From contig NZ_CP087724.1 of the NCBI RefSeq assembly GCF_024972755.1, forward strand, positions 2,604,001-2,668,000: 64,000 nucleotides of DNA, in the 5' to 3' direction. Positions 35,813-42,968 of the stretch are shown here, in pieces; position 1 is the stretch's first letter, and every line of letters starts with the position of its first letter. The notes below the pieces were generated by a model. That model saw nothing but the letters and a program-made list of their open reading frames with translations. It was not told the DNA's origin and searched no databases. Source of the DNA: Halanaeroarchaeum sp. HSR-CO. GTDB lineage: Archaea; Halobacteriota; Halobacteria; Halobacteriales; Halobacteriaceae. Made by a program: the position numbers and the translations under genes.

Positions 35813-36643
35813 TCAGTCACGCGGTCGGACGACCGGTGCCGAGACCGTTCCCACGTCGTCGACGATCGCACGGACCCGATCACCCGGGTCGATGGGTGCC
35901 GCACCCGGCGTGCCCGTGCTGAAGACGTCGCCCGGTTCGAGGGTCATGACGTGCGAATGGAAGCGGACGATCTCGCGCGGCGGGAAGAGCATGTTACGGA
36001 TCTCGTTCGAGGCCTCGACCGACCCGTTCACCTCGGTCGTCACGGTCAGATCCGCCAACTCCATCGACGCTTCGGGGACCGCGATGGCCCGGCCGACGAC
36101 GAGGAAGCTATCGTAGCTCTTCGCCCGGGTCAGGAACCGTGGGTTACGCTGGAGGACGTCCTCGGCCGTCATGTCGATGACCGGGAGGTAGCCGGCCACG
36201 ACGTCGTCGACCTGCTCGGCCTCCAGGTTCTTGCTCTCGCGGCCCATCACGACCGCCAGTTCCGCCTCGGCGGTGACGCGCTCGGACTGGTCGGTCGGCG
36301 GCAGGCGGATCGGACCGCCGGGACCGGCCAGCGTGTTCGCGGGTTTGTGGAAACTCGCGGGTTCGGTCGGACGGTCCTCGTCGAGGTCGCCGGCGTGTTC
36401 CTCGTAGTTGAGGCCGATGCCCCATAGCTTGCCGAACCGCTCGAGGGGAGCACCGAAGGACAGGTTCCGGGGTTCGACCCGCGGAGCGGTCGCCTCGTCG
36501 ACGGCACCGAGGTCGCCGGCTGCCGCCAGCGGGAGTGCGTCGCGAACGCTCTCGACGTCGGGGTGGACCGCGGTGAGCGGGACGAACCCCGCCTCGTCAC
36601 CCAGGAGCGGGTCGCCGGTGGCGGTGCGGGCGAGGAACTTCAT
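35813..36643 (-). CDS. Fumarylacetoacetate hydrolase-family protein
   Basis: Metal-dependent enzyme of 276 residues with the FAH fold in its C-terminal 200 residues. The metal site is suggested by TAEAELAVVMGRES (Glu-x-Glu) and VIDMTAED (Asp), and by the family strings KPANTLAGPGGPI, RAKSYDSFLVVG and FSTGTPGA. Members hydrolyse or decarboxylate 2-oxo acids (acylpyruvases) or dehydrate 2-keto-3-deoxy sugar acids. The setting, last in an operon with an SDR and a LarA-type protein and near two sugar-acid dehydratase-like genes, favours a 2-keto-3-deoxy sugar-acid substrate, but that is inference. Confidence 0.87.
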   Translation of the reverse strand: MKFLARTATGDPLLGDEAGFVPLTAVHPDVESVRDALPLAAAGDLGAVDEATAPRVEPRNLSFGAPLERFGKLWGIGLNYEEHAGDLDEDRPTEPASFHKPANTLAGPGGPIRLPPTDQSERVTAEAELAVVMGRESKNLEAEQVDDVVAGYLPVIDMTAEDVLQRNPRFLTRAKSYDSFLVVGRAIAVPEASMELADLTVTTEVNGSVEASNEIRNMLFPPREIVRFHSHVMTLEPGDVFSTGTPGAAPIDPGDRVRAIVDDVGTVSAPVVRPRD

Positions 36644-36701
36644 TGGCGATCGGTCCCGGAGTCGTACTGCTGGACGGTCACTTCGTCCAAAGAGACAGCC
36701 C

Positions 36702-37487
36702 TCATAGGTTCGACCCGGTTGCGCCCCCGTCGATGGGGATGGCCGTTCCGTTGATGAATCCGGACTTCGGCGAGGAGAGGAAGGCGACCGTGTTGCCGAG
36801 TTCCATCGGATCGCCGATGCGGTCGAGCGGGTTTCCGGCCCAGTCCGCCAGCCCCTCCTCGTAGGAGTCGTAGTCGCCCCGCTCGACGGCCTGGTTGACG
36901 AGATCCTTGATGCGCTGGGTCTCGTGGGGACCCGGGAGCACCGCGTTCGAGCGGATCTCCGGCGCGAACTCCTGGGAGAGCGTCTTCTCGAGACCGATGA
37001 CGCCCATGCGGACCGAGTTCGAGAGCACGAGGTTCTCGATGGCCTCCTTGACGCTCCGGGAGGTGATGGTCACGATGGTGCCCTCGCCCTCGCGGAGGTG
37101 CGGTTCGGCCGCCCTGGCGAGGCGAACGACGCTCATCACCAGGAGGTCGTAGGCCTGGTACCAGTCCTCGTCGTCGGTGTCGAGGAACGAGCCAGACGGC
37201 GGACCGCCGGCGCTCGTCACGAGGTGGTCGATGCCGTCGAACTCCTCGACGGTCCGGTCGACGAGCGTCTCGATGTCGTCGGGGTCGGTCAGGTCGCCAG
37301 CCTGGGCGACGACCTCCCCGGTCGCGACCGCTTCGACCTCGGCTTTCGCTTCGGCCAGTCGCTCCTCGTCGCGACCGTTGATCACGACGTTAACACCCTC
37401 GGCGGCGAGCGCCTTCGCCGACGCCTTGCCCAGGCCACTCGAAGAAGCCGTTATGAGTGCTGCATTGCCTGCAATCTCGAAGTCCAT
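36702..37487 (-). CDS. Short-chain dehydrogenase family protein, atypical active site
   Basis: Rossmann-fold protein of 261 residues. The cofactor site reads TASSSGLGKA with NGRD after strand 2, and the C-terminus INGTAIPIDGGATGSNL is normal for SDRs. The active site is unusual: where a Ser-Tyr-x-x-x-Lys set is expected, the sequence is TSRSVKEAIENLVLSNSVRMGV, with no Tyr and with Arg in place of Lys. This belongs to a minor SDR subgroup with Ser/Arg substitutions, so oxidoreductase activity is not certain. The start MDFEIAGN is preferred to an ATG 19 codons upstream. It is the middle gene of the larA-like operon, with gaps of about 57 nt on each side. Confidence 0.85.
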   Translation of the reverse strand: MDFEIAGNAALITASSSGLGKASAKALAAEGVNVVINGRDEERLAEAKAEVEAVATGEVVAQAGDLTDPDDIETLVDRTVEEFDGIDHLVTSAGGPPSGSFLDTDDEDWYQAYDLLVMSVVRLARAAEPHLREGEGTIVTITSRSVKEAIENLVLSNSVRMGVIGLEKTLSQEFAPEIRSNAVLPGPHETQRIKDLVNQAVERGDYDSYEEGLADWAGNPLDRIGDPMELGNTVAFLSSPKSGFINGTAIPIDGGATGSNL

Positions 37488-37544
37488 AATCCTTCCAAGC
37501 AGAGTGGCACGGGAAATAGTTGGCGTTTGGGCAATCGACGCCAC

Positions 37545-38843
37545 TCAGTCGATGGAACGCTGTGCTGTCCCGTCTTCGAACGTGACCGAGACGGTCTCGA
37601 CGGGGCTCGCCGCGGGTGGGAGGTCAGAAAGGACGGCATCGGAGACGACGAGTTCGCCCAGGTCCTGGGTGTTCTCGATCCACACCACCCTGACCGTCTC
37701 GGGATCGTAGCCGCCGAGCGAGGCGAGCGCGATGCGCAGCGCGATCTCGTCGTCGGGCGCCACGACCGGCAGTTTGGACTTCTCCAGGGACCCGCTCGTG
37801 ATCGCGTTGGCGTAGGCCTTCTCGAGGTCCAGCTGATCGATGGCCGCCTGCCGGGTCAGGTCGGCGAGGCCGATGCCGTTCCCGTTGCCGCTCGTCTTCT
37901 CGGAGAGGCCACGGACGTAGATGAGTTTGATGGCCGGCGTTTCGGGATCCGGCGCGTTCAGGACGCGATACCGCCCGATGACGTTGGTGTCCATTCCGGC
38001 GCCCGAGATGTCCTTGCCGATCTCGTCGACGACGAGCAGATCGATATCGTCGACGGGCAGGGTGGCCATCTCCTCGTATGCCCGCTCGAGCAGTGCGGGT
38101 TCGCGGTCGGTGAACGACCCGGCCGGTATCGCCTCGACGAGCGCGGTCTCCTCGTGGAAGTTCTCGACGAGGGCGACCCCACCCAGCACCGGTGCGGCGT
38201 CCAGGATGACGTCGAGAGCCGCTTCGAGTGTCTCCTCGTATCCCTCGGCGATGGCGGTCGAGTGAAACGTTTTCGCGCCCCGCTGTTTGCCCAGACCGAC
38301 GACAGTCATCTTCGTGAGGCCGCTCTCGAAGCGCCCGGTGTAGTTGGTGTGGGCCTTCACGCGGTTGATCACGACGACGCCATCGGCCTCCAGGGCGGCC
38401 GTCGAGAAGAAGACCGGCATCGCCGTCTCGCCGACGGTCACCTCGCCGACCCGCGTCGCGTCCATCCGGGCGTCGATCGGGGCGTCCACGGTCGTTTCGT
38501 CGATACCGAGGTGCTCGAGGACGTCTCGCTGGCCCGTTTCGGTCGCCCCACCGTGGCTCCCCATCGCCGGTACGACGACCGGTTCGTACCCGAGGTCCCG
38601 GACGGTCGCCACCGCCGTGCTGGTGATCTCGACGAGGTTGTCGATACCGCGACTGCCCACCCCGATGGCGACCGTATCACCCTGGTCGAGGTCGTCGAAC
38701 GGCAGCACCTCGACCTCCTGGCGGGCGATCGCCCCGACGTCGTCCAGGGCGGTCGTCTCGGGTTCGTACGTGATGCGCGTGAATTCGGGCAGTGGGAGGG
38801 GGTCGATGAGTCCCTCGACGGATTCGCGGGCCGGAAAGTCCAT
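37545..38843 (-). CDS. LarA-family (DUF2088) nickel-dependent racemase/epimerase homologue
   Basis: A 432-residue homologue of lactate racemase LarA, whose cofactor is the nickel-pincer nucleotide. The residues that hold it in Lactobacillus LarA have clear counterparts: His97 in GSHGGATETGQ, His165 in NRVKAHTNYTG, Lys178 in SGLTKMTVVGLGK (the lysine that tethers the cofactor) and His194 in KTFHSTAI (nickel ligand). This supports an active Ni-pincer enzyme. The protein is diverged enough that lactate is not the obvious substrate; LarA relatives act on several 2-hydroxy acids. It heads an operon with an SDR and a FAH-family hydrolase and is divergent from two sugar-acid-type enolases. The larE, larB and larC genes follow 2.5 kb away. 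Confidence 0.85.
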   Translation of the reverse strand: MDFPARESVEGLIDPLPLPEFTRITYEPETTALDDVGAIARQEVEVLPFDDLDQGDTVAIGVGSRGIDNLVEITSTAVATVRDLGYEPVVVPAMGSHGGATETGQRDVLEHLGIDETTVDAPIDARMDATRVGEVTVGETAMPVFFSTAALEADGVVVINRVKAHTNYTGRFESGLTKMTVVGLGKQRGAKTFHSTAIAEGYEETLEAALDVILDAAPVLGGVALVENFHEETALVEAIPAGSFTDREPALLERAYEEMATLPVDDIDLLVVDEIGKDISGAGMDTNVIGRYRVLNAPDPETPAIKLIYVRGLSEKTSGNGNGIGLADLTRQAAIDQLDLEKAYANAITSGSLEKSKLPVVAPDDEIALRIALASLGGYDPETVRVVWIENTQDLGELVVSDAVLSDLPPAASPVETVSVTFEDGTAQRSID

Positions 38844-38867
38844 GGCAACTCACAGGCCACAGAGCAG

Positions 38868-38875
38868 TGTAAAAC
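38868..38875 (-). promoter_or_regulatory. TATA element of the larA-like operon
   Basis: GTTTTACA on the minus strand, about 28 nt from the start at 38843. It shares the 88-bp divergent region with the enolase-gene promoter. Confidence 0.5.
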
Positions 38876-38901
38876 TATCCGGCCGCCCCAGTAATGTGAA
38901 C

Positions 38902-38908
38902 ATTTATC
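38902..38908 (+). promoter_or_regulatory. TATA element of the enolase-superfamily genes
   Basis: ATTTATC lies about 27 nt before the ATG at 38932. This spacing supports 38932 over the ATG at 38914. Confidence 0.5.
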
Positions 38909-38931
38909 AGGCAATGTCACCGCTCTTCTCC

Positions 38932-40035
38932 ATGGAAATCGAATCGGTCGAATCGATCCCAGTAAAGCTCCCACTCGAGACGCCGGTCTCCTTTTCCAAC
39001 CGGACGATCGAGTATCGTGACCACGCGATAACCTACGTCCGGACCACGGACGGTATCGAAGGGGTCGGTTACTCGCTCGGCTACGAAGGGGCACCGCTCA
39101 TCGCGGAAGCGGTCGAATCCCTGCTCGCGCCCATGGTGGTCGGCGAGGATCCACGAGACACCGAACGACTCTGGGAGGAGATGTACGAGGGGACCGTCCA
39201 GATCGGTCGAACGGGTCTTCTGTTACGTGCAATCTCGACGGTCGACATCGCCCTCTGGGACGTGAAGGCGAAAGCGGCCGACGAGCCGCTCTACAAACTC
39301 CTCGGTGGCTACGCCGACGAAGTTCCCGCGTACGCGAGCGGTGGCTACTACCGCGACGAGAAGGGCCACGATGCGCTTCGCGGGGAGATGCGACGGTACC
39401 TCGACGAGGGTCACGACGTCGTCAAGATGAAGATCGGCCGGCTGTCGGTCGACGAGGAGGTCGAGCGCGTGGCGGCCGTGCGAGACGAGATCGGGGACGA
39501 CACGACGCTGCTGCTCGATGCCAACGGCGTCTATCCGACCACCACGGAGGCGCTCAGGGCCGGGCGGGCCTTCGAACCGTACGACCCGTACTTCATCGAG
39601 GAACCGGTCATGATCGACCGAGTCGAGACGATGGCCGCGGTCAACGACGGGCTGTCCTACCCGGTCGCGACGGGGGAACTCGAGGGGACGCGGCACAACT
39701 TCGCGAGACTCGTCGACACCGGCGCCGCTGGCATCCTCCAACCCGACGCGACCGTCTGCGGTGGCATCACGGAGTGGCTCAAGATCGCTCACTACGCCGC
39801 CGCCTACGACATCCCCATCGCGCCACACTACAACTGGAACCTCCACTCCTCGCTGGTCGGCGCCATCGAGAACGGCCTCTGGATCGAATACTTCTACCGC
39901 GACATGGATGTGAAGGTCTTCGACGACATCGTACAGACCCCACTCCGACCCGAGAACGGCACGATCGAGCTTCCCGACACGCCCGGACACGGTGTCCCGC
40001 TCGACGAAGACGCAATCGAGAACTTCCGCTACTGA
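38932..40035 (+). CDS. Mandelate racemase-type enolase-superfamily enzyme
   Basis: A 367-residue enzyme that abstracts a proton next to a carboxylate. The active-site set matches the mandelate racemase subgroup: Lys165-x-Lys167 (VVKMKIG), metal ligands Asp196 (LLLDANG), Glu223 (FIEEPV) and Glu249 (ATGELEG), and the Asp272/His299 dyad (QPDATVCGG, APHYNWNLH). Both a lysine and a histidine base are therefore present, as in racemases and acid-sugar dehydratases. The substrate is unknown. Its stop codon overlaps the next ATG (TGATG), so it is coupled to a second enolase-superfamily gene; the divergent operon encodes the LarA-like protein. Confidence 0.9.
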   Translation: MEIESVESIPVKLPLETPVSFSNRTIEYRDHAITYVRTTDGIEGVGYSLGYEGAPLIAEAVESLLAPMVVGEDPRDTERLWEEMYEGTVQIGRTGLLLRAISTVDIALWDVKAKAADEPLYKLLGGYADEVPAYASGGYYRDEKGHDALRGEMRRYLDEGHDVVKMKIGRLSVDEEVERVAAVRDEIGDDTTLLLDANGVYPTTTEALRAGRAFEPYDPYFIEEPVMIDRVETMAAVNDGLSYPVATGELEGTRHNFARLVDTGAAGILQPDATVCGGITEWLKIAHYAAAYDIPIAPHYNWNLHSSLVGAIENGLWIEYFYRDMDVKVFDDIVQTPLRPENGTIELPDTPGHGVPLDEDAIENFRY

Positions 40036-41252
40036 TGAGAGATTACGCCAATCACACCACGAACCGAGCACCGGACCGCGACGTCGCCATCACCGACATC
40101 AAGACGTGCGTCGTCGAGGGCAACTTCGAGTGGAACCTGATCACAATCGAAACGGACGCCGGCGTCACCGGCATCGGTGAAGCCTACCGCGGCGGTGGCG
40201 TCCCCGAGATCGTCGAGTACACCAAGCGCTTTCTCATCGGTGAAAACCCCCTCGACGTCGAGCGCCTGTTCCGCCGGATCATCCAGGAGATGTCCGGCCA
40301 CGGTGGCACGACCGGCAAGGTCGTCACCGCCGCCTCGGGTATCGAGTTCGCCCTCTGGGACGTGGCCGGCAAGGTCCTCGACGTCCCGATCTATCAGCTC
40401 CTCGGCGGCAAGTTCCGCGACGAGGTTCGCATCTACGCCGACGTCCACGCCGGCGAGGCCTACCAGGTCGAGGACGGGTTCACGGAGTACGCGGACGAGG
40501 ATGCCTACACGCCCGAAGCCTACGCCGACGCCGCGGCCCAGGTCGTCGACATGGGCTTCACGGCGCTCAAGTTCGACCTCGACCTCCCGATGGACAACGA
40601 CCCCGACCCCTACAACGGTCGGGTCTCCAACGCCGCCATCCAGTACAAAGTCGACATCGTCGAGGCCGTGCGCGAGGAGATCGGCGACGACGTCGACCTG
40701 GCCTTCGACTGTCACTGGGATTACGCCACCGAGAGCGCCAAGCGACTCGCGACGAAGCTCGAGCCCTACGACCTGATGTGGCTCGAGGACCCCATCCCGC
40801 CCGAGAACATGCGGGCCCAGAAGGAGGTCACCCGCTCGACGAGCACCCCCATCGCGACCGGGGAGAACCGCTTTCGCGTCCACGAACTCTCCGAACTCAT
40901 CTACGATCACGGCGTCGACATCGTGACGCCCGATCCCTCGACGGTCGGCGGCCTCGCCGAGACGAAGCGGATCGCCGACCGGGCCGAGGAGCAGTACATG
41001 CCCCTCTCGCCGCACAACGTCACCAGCCCCATCGGCACGATGGCGATGGTCCACCTCGGCGCGGCCATCCCGAACTTCGACGTCCTGGAGTTCCACGCCC
41101 TCGAGGTCGACTGGTGGGACGACCTCCACACCCGCGACGAACCGCTCATCGAGGACGGCTACATCGAGGTCCCCGAGACGCCCGGTCTCGGCATCGAACT
41201 CGACGAATCGGTCGCCCGCGAGCACTGTCTCGAGGGGACGGACTGCTTCTGA
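40035..41252 (+). CDS. Sugar-acid dehydratase-like enolase-superfamily enzyme
   Basis: A 405-residue enzyme of the gluconate/mannonate/xylonate dehydratase type. Features are LKFDLDLP at 178-185 (acid-base residues of the KxD type), metal ligands Asp225 in AFDCHWDY (with His227), Glu251 in WLEDPIPP and Glu277 in ATGENRF, and His327 in LSPHNVTSPIG as general base. Haloarchaeal gluconate and xylonate dehydratases belong to this superfamily and produce 2-keto-3-deoxy sugar acids. The true sugar acid cannot be told. The first codon overlaps the stop of the preceding enolase gene. A FAH-family hydrolase encoded in the divergent operon could act on the product. Confidence 0.87.
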   Translation: MRDYANHTTNRAPDRDVAITDIKTCVVEGNFEWNLITIETDAGVTGIGEAYRGGGVPEIVEYTKRFLIGENPLDVERLFRRIIQEMSGHGGTTGKVVTAASGIEFALWDVAGKVLDVPIYQLLGGKFRDEVRIYADVHAGEAYQVEDGFTEYADEDAYTPEAYADAAAQVVDMGFTALKFDLDLPMDNDPDPYNGRVSNAAIQYKVDIVEAVREEIGDDVDLAFDCHWDYATESAKRLATKLEPYDLMWLEDPIPPENMRAQKEVTRSTSTPIATGENRFRVHELSELIYDHGVDIVTPDPSTVGGLAETKRIADRAEEQYMPLSPHNVTSPIGTMAMVHLGAAIPNFDVLEFHALEVDWWDDLHTRDEPLIEDGYIEVPETPGLGIELDESVAREHCLEGTDCF

Positions 41253-41320
41253 GGCGATCGGGGCGAGGACCGTTTCGAGGGAAACCGTTAGGGCCGTCTC
41301 GCGCATACCGACCACGACCG

Positions 41321-42130
41321 ATGGGAGATATCGCCGACACCGTCCGCGACATCCGGGCCGACCTCCGCAGCCGAGACGGGGTAGTGGTCGCTTTCAGTGG
41401 TGGTGTCGACTCAGCCGTCGTCGCCGCCCTCGCTCACGACGCCCTGGGTGACGATGCCGTCGCCGTAACGGCGAAGAGCGAGACGCTCCCGGCGGCCGAA
41501 CTCGAGGCAGCAGTGCGGGTCGCCGACGAAATCGGCATCCGCCACGAACGCGTCTCCTTCAGCGAACTCGACGACGAGCGGTTCGTCGCGAACGACGACG
41601 ACCGGTGTTACCACTGCCGAACGATGCGGTTGGGCGAACTGTCCGAGGCCGCCCGCGACCTCGGCATCGATACCGTCTGCGACGGGACGAACGCCAGCGA
41701 CGCCAGTGGCGGGCACCGCCCCGGCCTCCGCGCGGTCGAAGAGCAGGAAGCATACTCCCCACTCCTGGCCCACGACGTCACGAAAGAACAGGTCCGGGAG
41801 ATCGCGAGGGCGTACGACCTCTCCGTCGCCGAGAAACCGTCGATGGCCTGTCTCTCCTCGCGCATTCCAACCGGGCAGGAAGTGACCGAGGAGCGGCTCA
41901 CCCGCATCGAAGAAGCCGAGCAGTTCCTGCGCGACTGGGGCTTCGACCAGTTCCGTGTGCGCGACCACGACGGCTTCGCCCGCATCGAGATCGGTGCCGA
42001 GGAACTCGAGGCCGCCCTCGATCCCGAATTCGCCCGGGCGGCGGACGAGCACGTTCGCGCCGCCGGGTTCGACGCGGTCGCGCTCGACCTCGAAGGCTAC
42101 CGGACCGGCAGCGTCAGTCCGGACGGCTAG
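41321..42130 (+). CDS. larE: Pyridinium-3,5-bisthiocarboxylic acid synthase LarE (sulfur transferase)
   Basis: ATP-pyrophosphatase-type enzyme of 269 residues that puts two sulfurs into the nickel-pincer precursor. The PP-loop SGGVDS lies at residues 26-31. Three cysteines, Cys96 and Cys99 (RCYHCRTM) plus Cys177 (MACLSSR), match the LarE branch that binds a [4Fe-4S] cluster, which can donate sulfur catalytically instead of sacrificing one protein cysteine per turn. The N-terminal start at 41321 removes a long non-coding upstream frame. It follows the enolase genes by 68 nt on the same strand and converges with larB. Confidence 0.93.
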   Translation: MGDIADTVRDIRADLRSRDGVVVAFSGGVDSAVVAALAHDALGDDAVAVTAKSETLPAAELEAAVRVADEIGIRHERVSFSELDDERFVANDDDRCYHCRTMRLGELSEAARDLGIDTVCDGTNASDASGGHRPGLRAVEEQEAYSPLLAHDVTKEQVREIARAYDLSVAEKPSMACLSSRIPTGQEVTEERLTRIEEAEQFLRDWGFDQFRVRDHDGFARIEIGAEELEAALDPEFARAADEHVRAAGFDAVALDLEGYRTGSVSPDG

Positions 42131-42145
42131 GAGTGATCGAATTGC

Positions 42146-42883
42146 TCAGTTCCGCGCGATCTGTGCCGCCTGCGCGCCGGCGACGAAGCCGGCGTCGATG
42201 TTCACCGTCGAGAGCACGGTGCACGACTGCAGCATCCCGGCGAGCGCGGCCTCCCCGTCCCCACCGTGGCCGTAGCCGATGGACACCGGGAGACCGATGA
42301 CCGGGACGTCGACGAGACCGGCGACGACCGTCGGCAGCGCGCCCTCCCGACCCGCGGCCACGACGATGCTGTCGGCCGCAGCCAGGGCGTCGGCCTCGGA
42401 GAGGACGCGGTGGATCCCCGCCACGCCGACGTCGTAGTACGTCTCGACCGTACAGCCCATCTCGCGGGCCGTCACGGCCGCCTCCTCGGCGACCGGGACG
42501 TCCGACGTTCCGCCCGACACGACCGCGACCGTTCCCTCGCACTCCGGCGGTTCGTAGTCGGTGGCTCGGAGCACGAGGACGTTCGAGTCCGGGTGCCAGT
42601 CGGCCTCGCTCCCGAGAGGCTCGAGCGACCCGACCGCCCCACCGTCAACCCGGGTGAGGACGACGTGGCCGCGGTCGTCGAGGAACGACTCGGCGATAGC
42701 CCGGAGCTGGTCGGTGGACTTCCCCTCCCCCAGCACCACCTCCGGGATGCCCGCCCGGTCCGCCCGCCCGGTGTCCAGCCGGGCGAAGTCGTCGACGCGC
42801 GTGTACCCGTCGAGGGCCCGTCGCGCCTCCTCGACGGTTCGCTCCCCCGCGGCGACGTCCGCGAGTAGGTCCTGGATGTCCAT
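42146..42883 (-). CDS. larB: Pyridinium-3,5-biscarboxylic acid mononucleotide synthase LarB
   Basis: First enzyme of nickel-pincer nucleotide synthesis: carboxylates the pyridinium ring of nicotinic acid adenine dinucleotide and releases AMP. The 245-residue protein has a C-terminal PurE-like (AIR carboxylase) domain with AVVSGGTSDVPVAEEAA, YYDVGVAGIHRV, GLPVSIGYG and SCTVLSTVNIDAGFVAG. Cys221, in the last motif, matches the cysteine that forms an adduct with the substrate in the Lactobacillus enzyme. The start at 42883 gives MDIQDLLADVAAGER, typical of the family. It is divergent from larC with facing promoters in an 85-bp gap. Confidence 0.93.
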   Translation of the reverse strand: MDIQDLLADVAAGERTVEEARRALDGYTRVDDFARLDTGRADRAGIPEVVLGEGKSTDQLRAIAESFLDDRGHVVLTRVDGGAVGSLEPLGSEADWHPDSNVLVLRATDYEPPECEGTVAVVSGGTSDVPVAEEAAVTAREMGCTVETYYDVGVAGIHRVLSEADALAAADSIVVAAGREGALPTVVAGLVDVPVIGLPVSIGYGHGGDGEAALAGMLQSCTVLSTVNIDAGFVAGAQAAQIARN

Positions 42884-42904
42884 GCTATCTCTCCGGCCAT
42901 CCGA

Positions 42905-42945
42905 AGGGAAAAACCAACCGCCCCCGGGAACGCGAGCCTTTTTCG
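42905..42945. promoter_or_regulatory. Divergent promoters of larB and larC
   Basis: GGTTTTTCCC on the minus strand (about 42907-42916) is 28 nt from the larB start, and GCCTTTTT on the plus strand (about 42937-42944) is 28 nt from the larC start. Both genes look leaderless. Confidence 0.55.
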
Positions 42946-42968
42946 CTCGGGGCCCCCATCTCCTCTCG

